From NCBI GenBank assembly GCA_947565265.1, contig CANOFK010000043.1:1-7870 (forward strand): 7,870 bases of DNA. Direction: 5' to 3'. Below, one piece after another: positions 1-6,032 of the stretch. The DNA is from an uncultured Clostridia bacterium (GTDB lineage: Bacteria > Bacillota > Clostridia > Oscillospirales > Acutalibacteraceae). A program made the position numbers and the translations under genes. Every line of letters begins with the position of its first letter. The first letter of the stretch is position 1. The notes below the pieces were generated by a model, which was not told the origin of the DNA, searched no databases, and saw nothing but the letters and a program-made list of their open reading frames with translations.

Positions 1-963
1 GTAGTGCGTGGCCGGTTTCAGGTTCCCTTCCGCATTACAGTCTATGGTCTGGCTACCGTTAGCGGTGGTAATCTCGGTTTCACCTGCTGCTACGCTGCCG
101 CCGCCAGCACCCAGGCTAGCTGCGTTGCGGATGTACTCAGCCACCAGGCTCTGGTAGGTTTCGCTGGCATATAAATCAAATAGGGAGCCGCGGGAAGAAC
201 CGCCACCGGTATTGCCGGGCACATTGGTGGTAAGCGCATTCAGTACCAGAAAATCAGGTTCAAGGTATTTGTTATTATTTAACCAATCATTTTCAGCATC
301 GGTCAACCCCTCCCGGAGAACATTTTTAAAGGGCTCCCGAAGGTACTCGTGCATCTTTTCGCCTTCATCGGCCACCAACAGGTAGGAAATTTCTGCCGGG
401 GCGTCGGAGTGGATGGTTACATTGGAACTGTTACGATCCAGCGTAATGACAGGCCGGCTGATGGGCTCCGTGCGGAAACGGTAGACCGTTACCTCAGACA
501 ATACATCGGAAACACCTTGTGTCACCAGATAAATATAATAGGTCGTTTCTGGGGCAAGCCCGGAAATATCTACAGGCGTGGTGGCTTCGCCGATTTCTAC
601 CTCCCCGGTTATCAGCAAGGTGCTGCCAAGGGTTTTGGGGTTGATGATGTTCAAGTTATTGGGGAATGTAAAGTGGTATTCCTCGTTTGCGGGGGCTGTA
701 GTCAGGGTTAGGCCGTTTTCGGCCGGGTTGCCGTCTATATCTACGCCCGCACCGCTGGTAGCAATACGCTTGAGCTTTTCCTCGCTGACATTGGAGTTAT
801 CTGCCTCACGGGGCGAGAGCACAGCCGTGGTGTCATTGCCGTCAGCATCCTTTGTAATGGGGGCAATGACATAATACACGGTGCCCATACGGTCAAGCTG
901 GAGATTCATGGTCACGCCGCCGGAATTGGGCTTGAACTGCGGCGTCATATTCAAAAGCTGGGG
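1..963 (-). repeat. Two further Ig/FN3-like modules (units D and E, E incomplete)
   Basis: Residues 1244-1410 (unit D) repeat the same pattern: MGTVYYVIAPI at 1269, then ISGLAPETTYYIYLVT near 1377 and a closing YRFRTEP. Unit E (1411-1564) starts PVITLDRNSSNVTIHSDAPAEISYLLVADEG and carries a long insertion rich in Asn, Gly and Ser. It ends at the window edge in LKPATHY, which looks like the start of its FN3 half. They are separated from units A-C by the Big_5-like region (838-1015) and an unassigned stretch (1016-1243). Codons here are visibly more AT-rich than in the N-terminal two thirds. Confidence 0.6.
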
Positions 964-3900
964 CGCGCGGCCGTCAGAGAACTGGCGGGTCAGGATGCGC
1001 TTGGCAGACTGTATATCCTTGGGGTCGGTGATATCGGTGATGTTGCCCCGGTTGTTGACCACGTTGTCAAAGGCCGAGGAAGTGGAGAGGGTATTGGCCA
1101 GGTTGCCAAGGGAACTGGCAGCACCGCTAACAAAGGTCACCTGCCCGTTTATGCGCTGGCTGAAAGTGGAACGGTTGGTGTTGTTGCCAATGCGGGTAAA
1201 GTACAGGGCGTATTCATACACGGTGTCGTCCGCGTCGTTAAGGCCGCAGTGGGTGCCGCCGGCGGCGTATTGCCCGTTGATGTCCTGGAAGTCGTTTTCA
1301 CCCAGCACCTTGATCACACTGACGCCCCGCAGGCTGGTGGCGCTGTCGGGCACGGAAATGGACAGGCTCTTATCCTTATCGCCCACAGGTGTCCAGGGAT
1401 CGTCCACATTGCCCTTTATCCGGGTGAACAGCCGGAACTCTACCGAAGTATCGAACCAGAAGAGCATATCCCAGCATATCCCGTCGGCGGTGGTCATCGT
1501 AGAGCGGGGCTCCGCCGTAAAGGCAATATCAATGGGGATGTCTGTGGTGTCGGCAGAGCCGTCGTCTGTCTTTACAACAATGGGGTTGCCTTCCCTATCA
1601 AAAGCTTGCAGGAAGGTTTTGCCCTTGTACTCGGCGTCTACCACCACCTGGGCCGACACCGTGTTAAAGGTGGGCATCTGGGTGGTGTTCATCTGGTTGT
1701 GCCGCTCCGACTCGTCGGCAATGTTCTTCAGCGTAAAGTAGTAGCCCGCGCCGCTTTCTAGGTTCAAGGAGGAGGTGGGCGTGTCGCCGTTGTTGATAAA
1801 GCTGACGATCAGCTTGGCGCCATCTTTGTACACCTGCACATTGCGGTAGTCGATGGTCCACTCGGTTTCCCGGTCGGTGCGCTCAGCCACAGGCCGGCGG
1901 GTAGAGGCATCGTTAAGCACGAACATATCGCGCAAGGCCTCCACATACAGCCGCTGGGCCTTGATAGCCTCTTCGGTGTTCATGGCCGGGTTATCCTTTT
2001 TGGCCTGGGCGTAGTTGGTGTAAAGGTTCAGCAGGTTGGGATCCTCGTAGGGGTCCGCCGTGGAACCGCTGGGCTGCTTATAGCGGATATCCTCGTTGAA
2101 CACGATGTTGATGGTGGAGTCCGCATAGGGGGTGGTGGGGCTGTCCTCGGGCACATTCTCAAACTGCTGCTCGGCCGTTGGGGCATTGGAGTCAAGGGTG
2201 TGGGCGGTAAACTTTTTCACCGGGTCAGAGCAGTTCCCGGCGGCGTCTACAGCCACATAGTACACGTCGTAAGCCCGCTCGGCGGTCAGGCCGGAGATGG
2301 TGATGTTAAAGTCCGTGTTGGCCCGCACCGTTACCTTGCCGAACTTGTTGATATCGCTGTTCTGGCCGTTAATGACCTGGAGTTTGGCATACTCGCTCTT
2401 CAGGAAGGCCGGGTCAGTGGAGGACATACCGTCTTTGGGCACGGGGTAGGGGGTGCCGTTGTTTACGGCAACCCAGTAGACAGTACCCGCCTCGTTGACG
2501 GAGTTGGTCAGCCGCACGGAGGTGGCCTGGGTGGCTGACTGGATCATCTCGTCCAGGTTAAATTCCGGGGGGGTGATGTCCTTGGTACGTACCACGGTCT
2601 TGGTGATCCGGGAGCTCTTGGAGCCGTCGGCATCGGTAAGCCACAGGTAGAGGTCATACTCGGTGTTCTCTTCTACTTCACCCAGGGAGTCCACCACGCC
2701 GTCCAGGTTCATGTCTACCTCGTTCACCTTAAAGCTGTCCATGGTGTTCTTGATCATGTGGATGCGGCCAAAGCCGTAGGGGTCCACAAAGGAAGAGGAC
2801 AGGAACTCGCTGGTCTGGGGCTGGGTGCTGCCCTTGGGCAACAGCACATAGTACAGGTCGCAGGTCTTGTTGGCCATGACCGTGGCCTGCAAGTCAACAA
2901 TCTCCCCGAAGGACATATCCGCGTTTTCGTCGTTACGGGTGGGGGTACGGTCTGCAATGGTGGGGAACCCGGCAGTCAAAGCGGGCACCGTGCCGTCCGG
3001 GGTCAAGATCTTCTGGGACTTCACCGGGCTCTTACGGCCGTGGGCGTCCAGCAGCACAGCGGAAAGGTAGTAGGTGCCGCCGGTTTCCATGCCGGTAAGC
3101 TGGGCGGAGTACTCGGTTTTGGAGGTTTCAGCTTTGATGTTGCCGTACAGCATGAACCCGGAGCCGTAGTCAGAGGGGGTGATCAGGCTGTCGGCGTCCA
3201 CATCCTCCAGGGGGCCGGTGGCCGCGTTGGTCAGGGCCCAGTAGATGGTACCGGCCTTGTTAACAGAGAAGTAGCCGTCCGCGGTAGTGGGGGCCACGTT
3301 TTTCACCTTCGGGTAGCCTTGCAGCAGCCGGGGGTCAGAGGAGATCTCCTTGGCGATCTCCGAGTCCACGTTGGTCATATCCTTGATTTGGGTGACAACG
3401 CCGGGGCGTACCACCACTTTATCGGGCAGGATGTCACAGGAGCTGCCGTTGGTGCTCACGTTCAAGGTGCCGATGTCACCGTTGCCTGTGACCTCGGTGG
3501 CCGTGTCCAAATTCACCTCGTCCACAGAGGCGTTGATGTCCAGCACCAGCTTGGAGTTGGTGGCCGTTTCGTCAATGGTGACGGAAGTGGCGCTGCCCGC
3601 CCCTGTATCGCCAATGGTCAGGGTAGAGCCGGGGGTGCGGTTTACCACGTTTTTCAGGTTGCCCGCCACAGTAAAGGCAGAGCCTTCCGGGCCCTCCAGG
3701 GAGATTTCCCGCAGGCCCTTGGACTTATCCCGCACGTCGTCCTGTATGTACGAGGGGGACTTGACCACGGTTTTGGGGATGTCTGTACTGCCAATGGCCC
3801 GCACGGACACATACTGGCCGGTGGAAGGGTCCACTTGCAGCTTTTGGGCAGTTACATTGTTCAGCAAGATACTGGCTTTAGCGCCCTCGCTCTCGCCGCC

Positions 3901-4692
3901 GCCGGCGATAACGATACGCCCCAGCACCCGCACATTGTCCAGCAGCACATCGCCCAGGCCCAGGCCGCCGGTAATATACAGGTCGCCGGCAATCACCGTG
4001 TCCCGCAGGGTGACGTTGTTGGTGTTGATGGTCACATTGCCAAATACGCCGCCCAGGCTGGTTTCGCCCCGGGTGTTAATAAGGTTGCCCACGCCGGAAG
4101 AGAGCATACGGGCCACCTGGCCCCGGGTGATCCGGCCGCCGGGCTGGAAACTGCCGTCGGTCATGCCGCTGATGATGCCCGACAGCACTGCCGAGCGCAC
4201 ATAGGGCGCGCTGTAAGAGGAGAAATTGTGGCCGTCGGTAAACTCCGTCACCTCGCCGGGAGTGGGATCCAGCCGCATGGCCCGGGCCAAAAGCACCAGG
4301 GCCTGCTCCCGGGTTACGGGGGCGTTGGGGGATGCGGTGGTAGGCGAGGTGCCAGCCATAATGCCCTCGGTGTAGGCTATGGCGATGTCGTCATAGTACC
4401 AGGCATTGCGGGGCACATCGGTAAAGGGGATGGGGCCCGTGCGGTTGTAACCGTAGGCCCGGTTGAGCATAGCGGCCATCTGGGCCCGGGTCAGGGTGTC
4501 GTTTTCACCCATATTGCCGTTACCGTAGCCCTGCATAACCCCCCAGCCTTGCAGCTTTTCCACATAGGGTGTGGCCCAACTGGCAGCGGCGTGCAGGCTT
4601 GTGTCCAAATCAAAGGGCAGAGCGCCCAGCGCCAGGATAGCGCACAAAAGCAGGGCGGTCAGCCGTTTCAGGTTCTTTGCAGATCGGTTCAT
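1..4692 (-). CDS. Secreted SLH-domain cell-surface protein, multi-modular; C-terminus beyond window
   Basis: The reading frame is open for 1564 codons from ATG 4692 and runs off the left edge, so the C-terminus is missing. An AAGGG ribosome binding site (4699-4703) lies 6 nt before the start. Residues 1-37 form a signal peptide: basic MNRSAKNLKR, then a Leu/Ala-rich core, with likely cleavage after AAA at 37. Three SLH repeats follow (about 39-82, 90-141, 151-197), each with the ITRAE-type motif (LTRAQ, VTREQ, ITRGQ). Known SLH trimers bind pyruvylated secondary cell-wall polymer, so the protein should sit on the cell surface or S-layer. Residues about 213-290 and 330-430 are short beta-rich, Asn/Gly/Val-rich repeats resembling a beta-helix. 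From about 455 there are Ig/FN3-like modules, with a Big_5-like stretch (about 838-1015) in which INIVFNEDI is typical. No catalytic domain is recognisable. A structural, adhesive or substrate-binding role is inferred. SLH identity is near certain; the specific function is unknown. Confidence 0.95.
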   Translation of the reverse strand, partial: MNRSAKNLKRLTALLLCAILALGALPFDLDTSLHAAASWATPYVEKLQGWGVMQGYGNGNMGENDTLTRAQMAAMLNRAYGYNRTGPIPFTDVPRNAWYYDDIAIAYTEGIMAGTSPTTASPNAPVTREQALVLLARAMRLDPTPGEVTEFTDGHNFSSYSAPYVRSAVLSGIISGMTDGSFQPGGRITRGQVARMLSSGVGNLINTRGETSLGGVFGNVTINTNNVTLRDTVIAGDLYITGGLGLGDVLLDNVRVLGRIVIAGGGESEGAKASILLNNVTAQKLQVDPSTGQYVSVRAIGSTDIPKTVVKSPSYIQDDVRDKSKGLREISLEGPEGSAFTVAGNLKNVVNRTPGSTLTIGDTGAGSATSVTIDETATNSKLVLDINASVDEVNLDTATEVTGNGDIGTLNVSTNGSSCDILPDKVVVRPGVVTQIKDMTNVDSEIAKEISSDPRLLQGYPKVKNVAPTTADGYFSVNKAGTIYWALTNAATGPLEDVDADSLITPSDYGSGFMLYGNIKAETSKTEYSAQLTGMETGGTYYLSAVLLDAHGRKSPVKSQKILTPDGTVPALTAGFPTIADRTPTRNDENADMSFGEIVDLQATVMANKTCDLYYVLLPKGSTQPQTSEFLSSSFVDPYGFGRIHMIKNTMDSFKVNEVDMNLDGVVDSLGEVEENTEYDLYLWLTDADGSKSSRITKTVVRTKDITPPEFNLDEMIQSATQATSVRLTNSVNEAGTVYWVAVNNGTPYPVPKDGMSSTDPAFLKSEYAKLQVINGQNSDINKFGKVTVRANTDFNITISGLTAERAYDVYYVAVDAAGNCSDPVKKFTAHTLDSNAPTAEQQFENVPEDSPTTPYADSTINIVFNEDIRYKQPSGSTADPYEDPNLLNLYTNYAQAKKDNPAMNTEEAIKAQRLYVEALRDMFVLNDASTRRPVAERTDRETEWTIDYRNVQVYKDGAKLIVSFINNGDTPTSSLNLESGAGYYFTLKNIADESERHNQMNTTQMPTFNTVSAQVVVDAEYKGKTFLQAFDREGNPIVVKTDDGSADTTDIPIDIAFTAEPRSTMTTADGICWDMLFWFDTSVEFRLFTRIKGNVDDPWTPVGDKDKSLSISVPDSATSLRGVSVIKVLGENDFQDINGQYAAGGTHCGLNDADDTVYEYALYFTRIGNNTNRSTFSQRINGQVTFVSGAASSLGNLANTLSTSSAFDNVVNNRGNITDITDPKDIQSAKRILTRQFSDGRAPQLLNMTPQFKPNSGGVTMNLQLDRMGTVYYVIAPITKDADGNDTTAVLSPREADNSNVSEEKLKRIATSGAGVDIDGNPAENGLTLTTAPANEEYHFTFPNNLNIINPKTLGSTLLITGEVEIGEATTPVDISGLAPETTYYIYLVTQGVSDVLSEVTVYRFRTEPISRPVITLDRNSSNVTIHSDAPAEISYLLVADEGEKMHEYLREPFKNVLREGLTDAENDWLNNNKYLEPDFLVLNALTTNVPGNTGGGSSRGSLFDLYASETYQSLVAEYIRNAASLGAGGGSVAAGETEITTANGSQTIDCNAEGNLKPATHY
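2179..3330 (-). repeat. Three tandem Ig/FN3-like modules (units A-C) in the SLH protein
   Basis: Residues 455-838 contain three related units of 113-141 aa. Each opens with a strand pair of the type AGTVYWVAVNNG (AGTIYWALTN at 480, CDLYYVLLPKG at 611, AGTVYWVAVNNG at 735). Each closes with an FN3-like half, LTxxxxYDVYYVAVDAAGNxS, then a linker ending in P (GTVP, DITPP, NAP). Closing halves start near 532, 672 and 801. Unit A 455-567, B 568-708, C 709-838; boundaries are approximate. The match to generic bacterial Ig-like/FN3 folds is by motif only. Such stacks usually act as spacers or ligand-binding stalks; that role is inferred. Confidence 0.7.
4102..4578 (-). repeat. Three tandem SLH (S-layer homology) domains
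   Basis: Residues 39-197 of the surface protein. Repeat 1 starts at the WATPYVEKLQGWGV segment and ends near LNRAYGY; repeat 2 starts FTDVPRNAWYYDDI and carries VTREQ (126-130); repeat 3 starts FTDGHNFSSYSAPYV and carries ITRGQ (188-192). Three repeats directly after the signal peptide is the standard arrangement for N-terminal anchoring. In known SLH trimers the TR pair of the ITRAE motif contacts the cell-wall glycan; the Thr-Arg is kept in all three. Confidence 0.93.
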
Positions 4693-4815
4693 GTCAGTCC
4701 CTTTCTCTGAATCGTCAGGTTTATCGCAGCGGCCGTAGCCGCGGGTTGTTGTGCGTTAACGGAATCGGTGCCGGCCTCCTTTCTGCCGGGCGCATGGGCC
4801 CGCTGGGTTTCCAGT
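4693..4815 (-). promoter_or_regulatory. Structured 5' leader of the SLH gene
   Basis: From the predicted transcription start (about 4815) to ATG 4692 the leader is about 123 nt. It can form three hairpins, read on the minus strand: CTGG-AAAC-CCAG at the very 5' end (4814-4803), CCGGC-AGAAAGGAG-GCCGG (4789-4771), and GCGGC-TACG-GCCGC (4742-4729). The second displays a near-perfect Shine-Dalgarno sequence in its loop, but no ATG, GTG or TTG stands at a suitable distance. The actual ribosome binding site of the SLH gene is the weaker AAGGG at 4699-4703. I compared the leader by eye with the two c-di-GMP riboswitch classes and found no convincing match. A regulatory leader is possible but unproven. 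Confidence 0.4.
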
Positions 4816-4821
4816 AATCTG

Positions 4822-4850
4822 ATTTTATTCCATTTTAAACAAAAAATCAA
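4822..4850 (-). promoter_or_regulatory. Sigma-A-type promoter of the SLH gene
   Basis: On the minus strand, TTGATT (4850-4845; 4 of 6 matches to TTGACA) is followed by a 17-bp spacer and TAAAAT (4827-4822; 5 of 6 matches to TATAAT). The segment is an AT-rich island in a GC-rich surrounding. The start point would be about 4815, giving a leader of about 123 nt. This suggests the SLH gene is transcribed independently of the upstream three-gene operon. Confidence 0.7.
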
Positions 4851-4915
4851 TATTTGCGCCTGATTTGGCAGAAATTGGCTGGGCAGCCTTCTGCGGCCCC
4901 GGCAGGTTAAGCCCC

Positions 4916-4965
4916 CCCCACGGCTTTTGCACGGCGCGCCGGGGCGCCTGGACAAAAGCCTGGGG
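4916..4965 (-). terminator. 50-nt imperfect palindrome after the PilZ gene; possible terminator without U-tract
   Basis: CCCCA and GGCTTTTG (minus strand, 4965-4953) pair with CAAAAGCC and TGGGG (4929-4916), with one bulged base at 4921. Inside, GGCGC and GCGCC form a further 5-bp stem. The structure starts 38 nt after the PilZ stop codon (5006-5004) and precedes the SLH promoter, the expected place for the end of the operon transcript. No T-run follows on the minus strand, and none follows on the plus strand, so it is not a classical intrinsic terminator. It could instead be an RNA-stabilising or processing hairpin. A smaller stem (CCCT-CAA-AGGG, 5003-4993) follows the stop directly. Confidence 0.4.
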
Positions 4966-5003
4966 CACGCGGGGGAAAGCATAGCGGGGCCGCCCTTTGA
5001 GGG

Positions 5004-5621
5004 TTAGCGGCGGTTTTTCTGCATGGTGCGCAACTGTACGTTGAATACAGCCTCCCGGATCATGCTCTCCTGCTCGTTGAGCAGTTCCAGGAACTTGGCA
5101 GCGTAAAAGGTTTCGCCTGTTTCCGGGCGGCTGCGCAGGATGCGGCAGTCCAGCAGCAAGGGGGCAGTGCGGGTAATGGGGATGACCACCTGGATTTCCT
5201 CGCCGGGTACAAAGCCCGCGTCGGTGTAAAAGCTGATGCCCCCGCAGCTCAGGTCGTTGCCCCTGGCAGTCCAGCGGCCCTCCCGGCCGTCGGTGGGGTA
5301 CAGGTAGGTTTCAAAGTCCACGGGCATCCGCAGGTTCTCCCGTATCTCGTTGCCCACCAGTTCCCGCAAGGGCTCCATCACCAGCATCTCGCCCTTGCGC
5401 TGGATCACATGGCCCAGTTTGGGGGGCTGGCTCTCGTCCGCGGGGATGATCTGCACGTTGTCGGCGTTGACCACGTCCAGGGGGTTGCCCTCAAAAATGT
5501 TGATCTGGATGTTCCTCCCGTCGGGCGGGCCCTCCATATTGCCCCGGGCCAACACCCGGGAGGTGGTGCTGTCCAGCAGCACGCAGACGTTCTTCGGCTT
5601 GTTCTTTTTTCCAAATAGCAT
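5004..5621 (-). CDS. PilZ-domain c-di-GMP receptor protein
   Basis: A 205-aa soluble protein, predicted cytoplasmic, with no signal peptide or membrane segment. The C-terminal half (about 92-200) is a PilZ domain: RENLR at 94-98 supplies the RxxxR motif and DLSCGG at 123-128 supplies D/NxSxxG, the two elements that hold c-di-GMP in known PilZ structures. The N-terminal half (about 10-90, beginning VCVLLDSTTSRVLARG) is beta-rich and may be a split-barrel of the YcgR N-domain type, but I do not recognise it firmly. Start ATG 5621 has AGGAGG (5635-5630) 8 nt upstream. It lies 3 nt after the stop of the FlhB-like gene, so it is the last gene of the operon and probably translationally coupled. c-di-GMP binding is a strong family-based prediction. 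The partner is unknown; its neighbours suggest motility or flagellar export. Confidence 0.92.
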   Translation of the reverse strand: MLFGKKNKPKNVCVLLDSTTSRVLARGNMEGPPDGRNIQINIFEGNPLDVVNADNVQIIPADESQPPKLGHVIQRKGEMLVMEPLRELVGNEIRENLRMPVDFETYLYPTDGREGRWTARGNDLSCGGISFYTDAGFVPGEEIQVVIPITRTAPLLLDCRILRSRPETGETFYAAKFLELLNEQESMIREAVFNVQLRTMQKNRR

Positions 5622-5624
5622 AGC

Positions 5625-6032
5625 TTATTCCTCCTGAGTTGGCTGGGTTATGGAGCCCTGTGGCGGTTGCTGCTCCTGCGGGGCCGGGGGTTCTTCCGGG
5701 GCGGCAGGGGCTGTTTCGGCGCGCCTACCCCGCCGGCCCTGGCCTTGGCGGTCAAAATCAAAGTTGAGGAAGTAGACGTAGATTTCCACCACGGCCCGGT
5801 ACAGTTCTTCCGGGATTTCCTGCCCCAGGTTCAGTTGGGAGAGGATGGTGGCAAGGGAGTTGTCCTCGTAAATGGGCACGCCGTTCTCCTGGGCCACGTC
5901 CAGGATTTTTTCCGCCAGATGCCCCATGCCTGAGGCCACAATGACCGGGGCGGAATCGCTGACCCCGTACTGCAAGGCCACCGCCCGCTGGCGGGTAGGC
6001 CGGCCCTGTTGGTCAGACCTTGACATCGACAC
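5625..6032 (-). CDS. Stand-alone FlhB cytoplasmic-domain-like protein (YlqH/FlhX type)
   Basis: A 135-aa soluble protein matching only the C-terminal cytoplasmic domain of FlhB, the export-gate protein that switches flagellar substrate class. Residues 16-90 carry the family pattern: RAVALQYG (16-23), APVIVASGMGHLAEKIL (28-44), ENGVPIYEDNSLA (49-61), GQEIPEELYRAVVEIYVYF (70-88). The four transmembrane helices of full FlhB are absent. The autocleavage motif NPTH is not present; the equivalent position reads RPTRQR. Residues 95-135 are a low-complexity tail rich in Pro, Gln, Glu and Arg. Similar short proteins occur as YlqH in Bacillus and FlhX in Helicobacter. The GTG start at 6032 is preferred over ATG 6026 because AGGAGG lies 9 nt from GTG and 15 nt from ATG. 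The gene overlaps the upstream gene by 20 nt. The family call is firm; the cellular role is unproven. Confidence 0.9.
   Translation of the reverse strand: MSMSRSDQQGRPTRQRAVALQYGVSDSAPVIVASGMGHLAEKILDVAQENGVPIYEDNSLATILSQLNLGQEIPEELYRAVVEIYVYFLNFDFDRQGQGRRGRRAETAPAAPEEPPAPQEQQPPQGSITQPTQEE
5630..5635 (-). promoter_or_regulatory. Ribosome binding site of the PilZ gene
   Basis: AGGAGG on the minus strand, 8 nt before ATG 5621. It lies inside the last codons of the FlhB-like gene, whose TAA stop (5627-5625) sits between the site and the start. This implies termination-reinitiation coupling. Confidence 0.85.

Noticed and set aside
881..1741. 286-codon plus-strand frame opposite the SLH gene
   Set aside because: Antisense shadow with no ribosome binding site and no recognisable domain. 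The minus-strand frame is continuous through the whole region.
2758..4710. 650-codon open frame on the plus strand, antisense to the SLH gene
   Set aside because: It is His/Gly/Val/Gln-rich without recognisable domains and lies opposite a clearly real SLH/Ig protein. Long antisense frames are expected opposite GC-rich genes whose codons end mostly in G or C.
4721..4795. 24-codon upstream ORF in the SLH leader (ATG 4795 to TAA)
   Set aside because: No ribosome binding site precedes its ATG, and its Arg/Pro-rich content looks like translated GC-rich hairpins.
4693..4815. c-di-GMP riboswitch in the SLH leader
   Set aside because: Considered because surface and motility genes in Clostridia often carry one and a PilZ gene is adjacent. 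The conserved cores of the two known classes could not be found by eye.
4689..4982. 97-codon frame on the minus strand covering the intergenic region, its TGA overlapping the SLH ATG
   Set aside because: Its first part is Arg/Pro/Cys-rich and translates the palindrome and promoter. Its start has no ribosome binding site, and no ATG, GTG or TTG follows the AGAAAGGAGG site in this frame.
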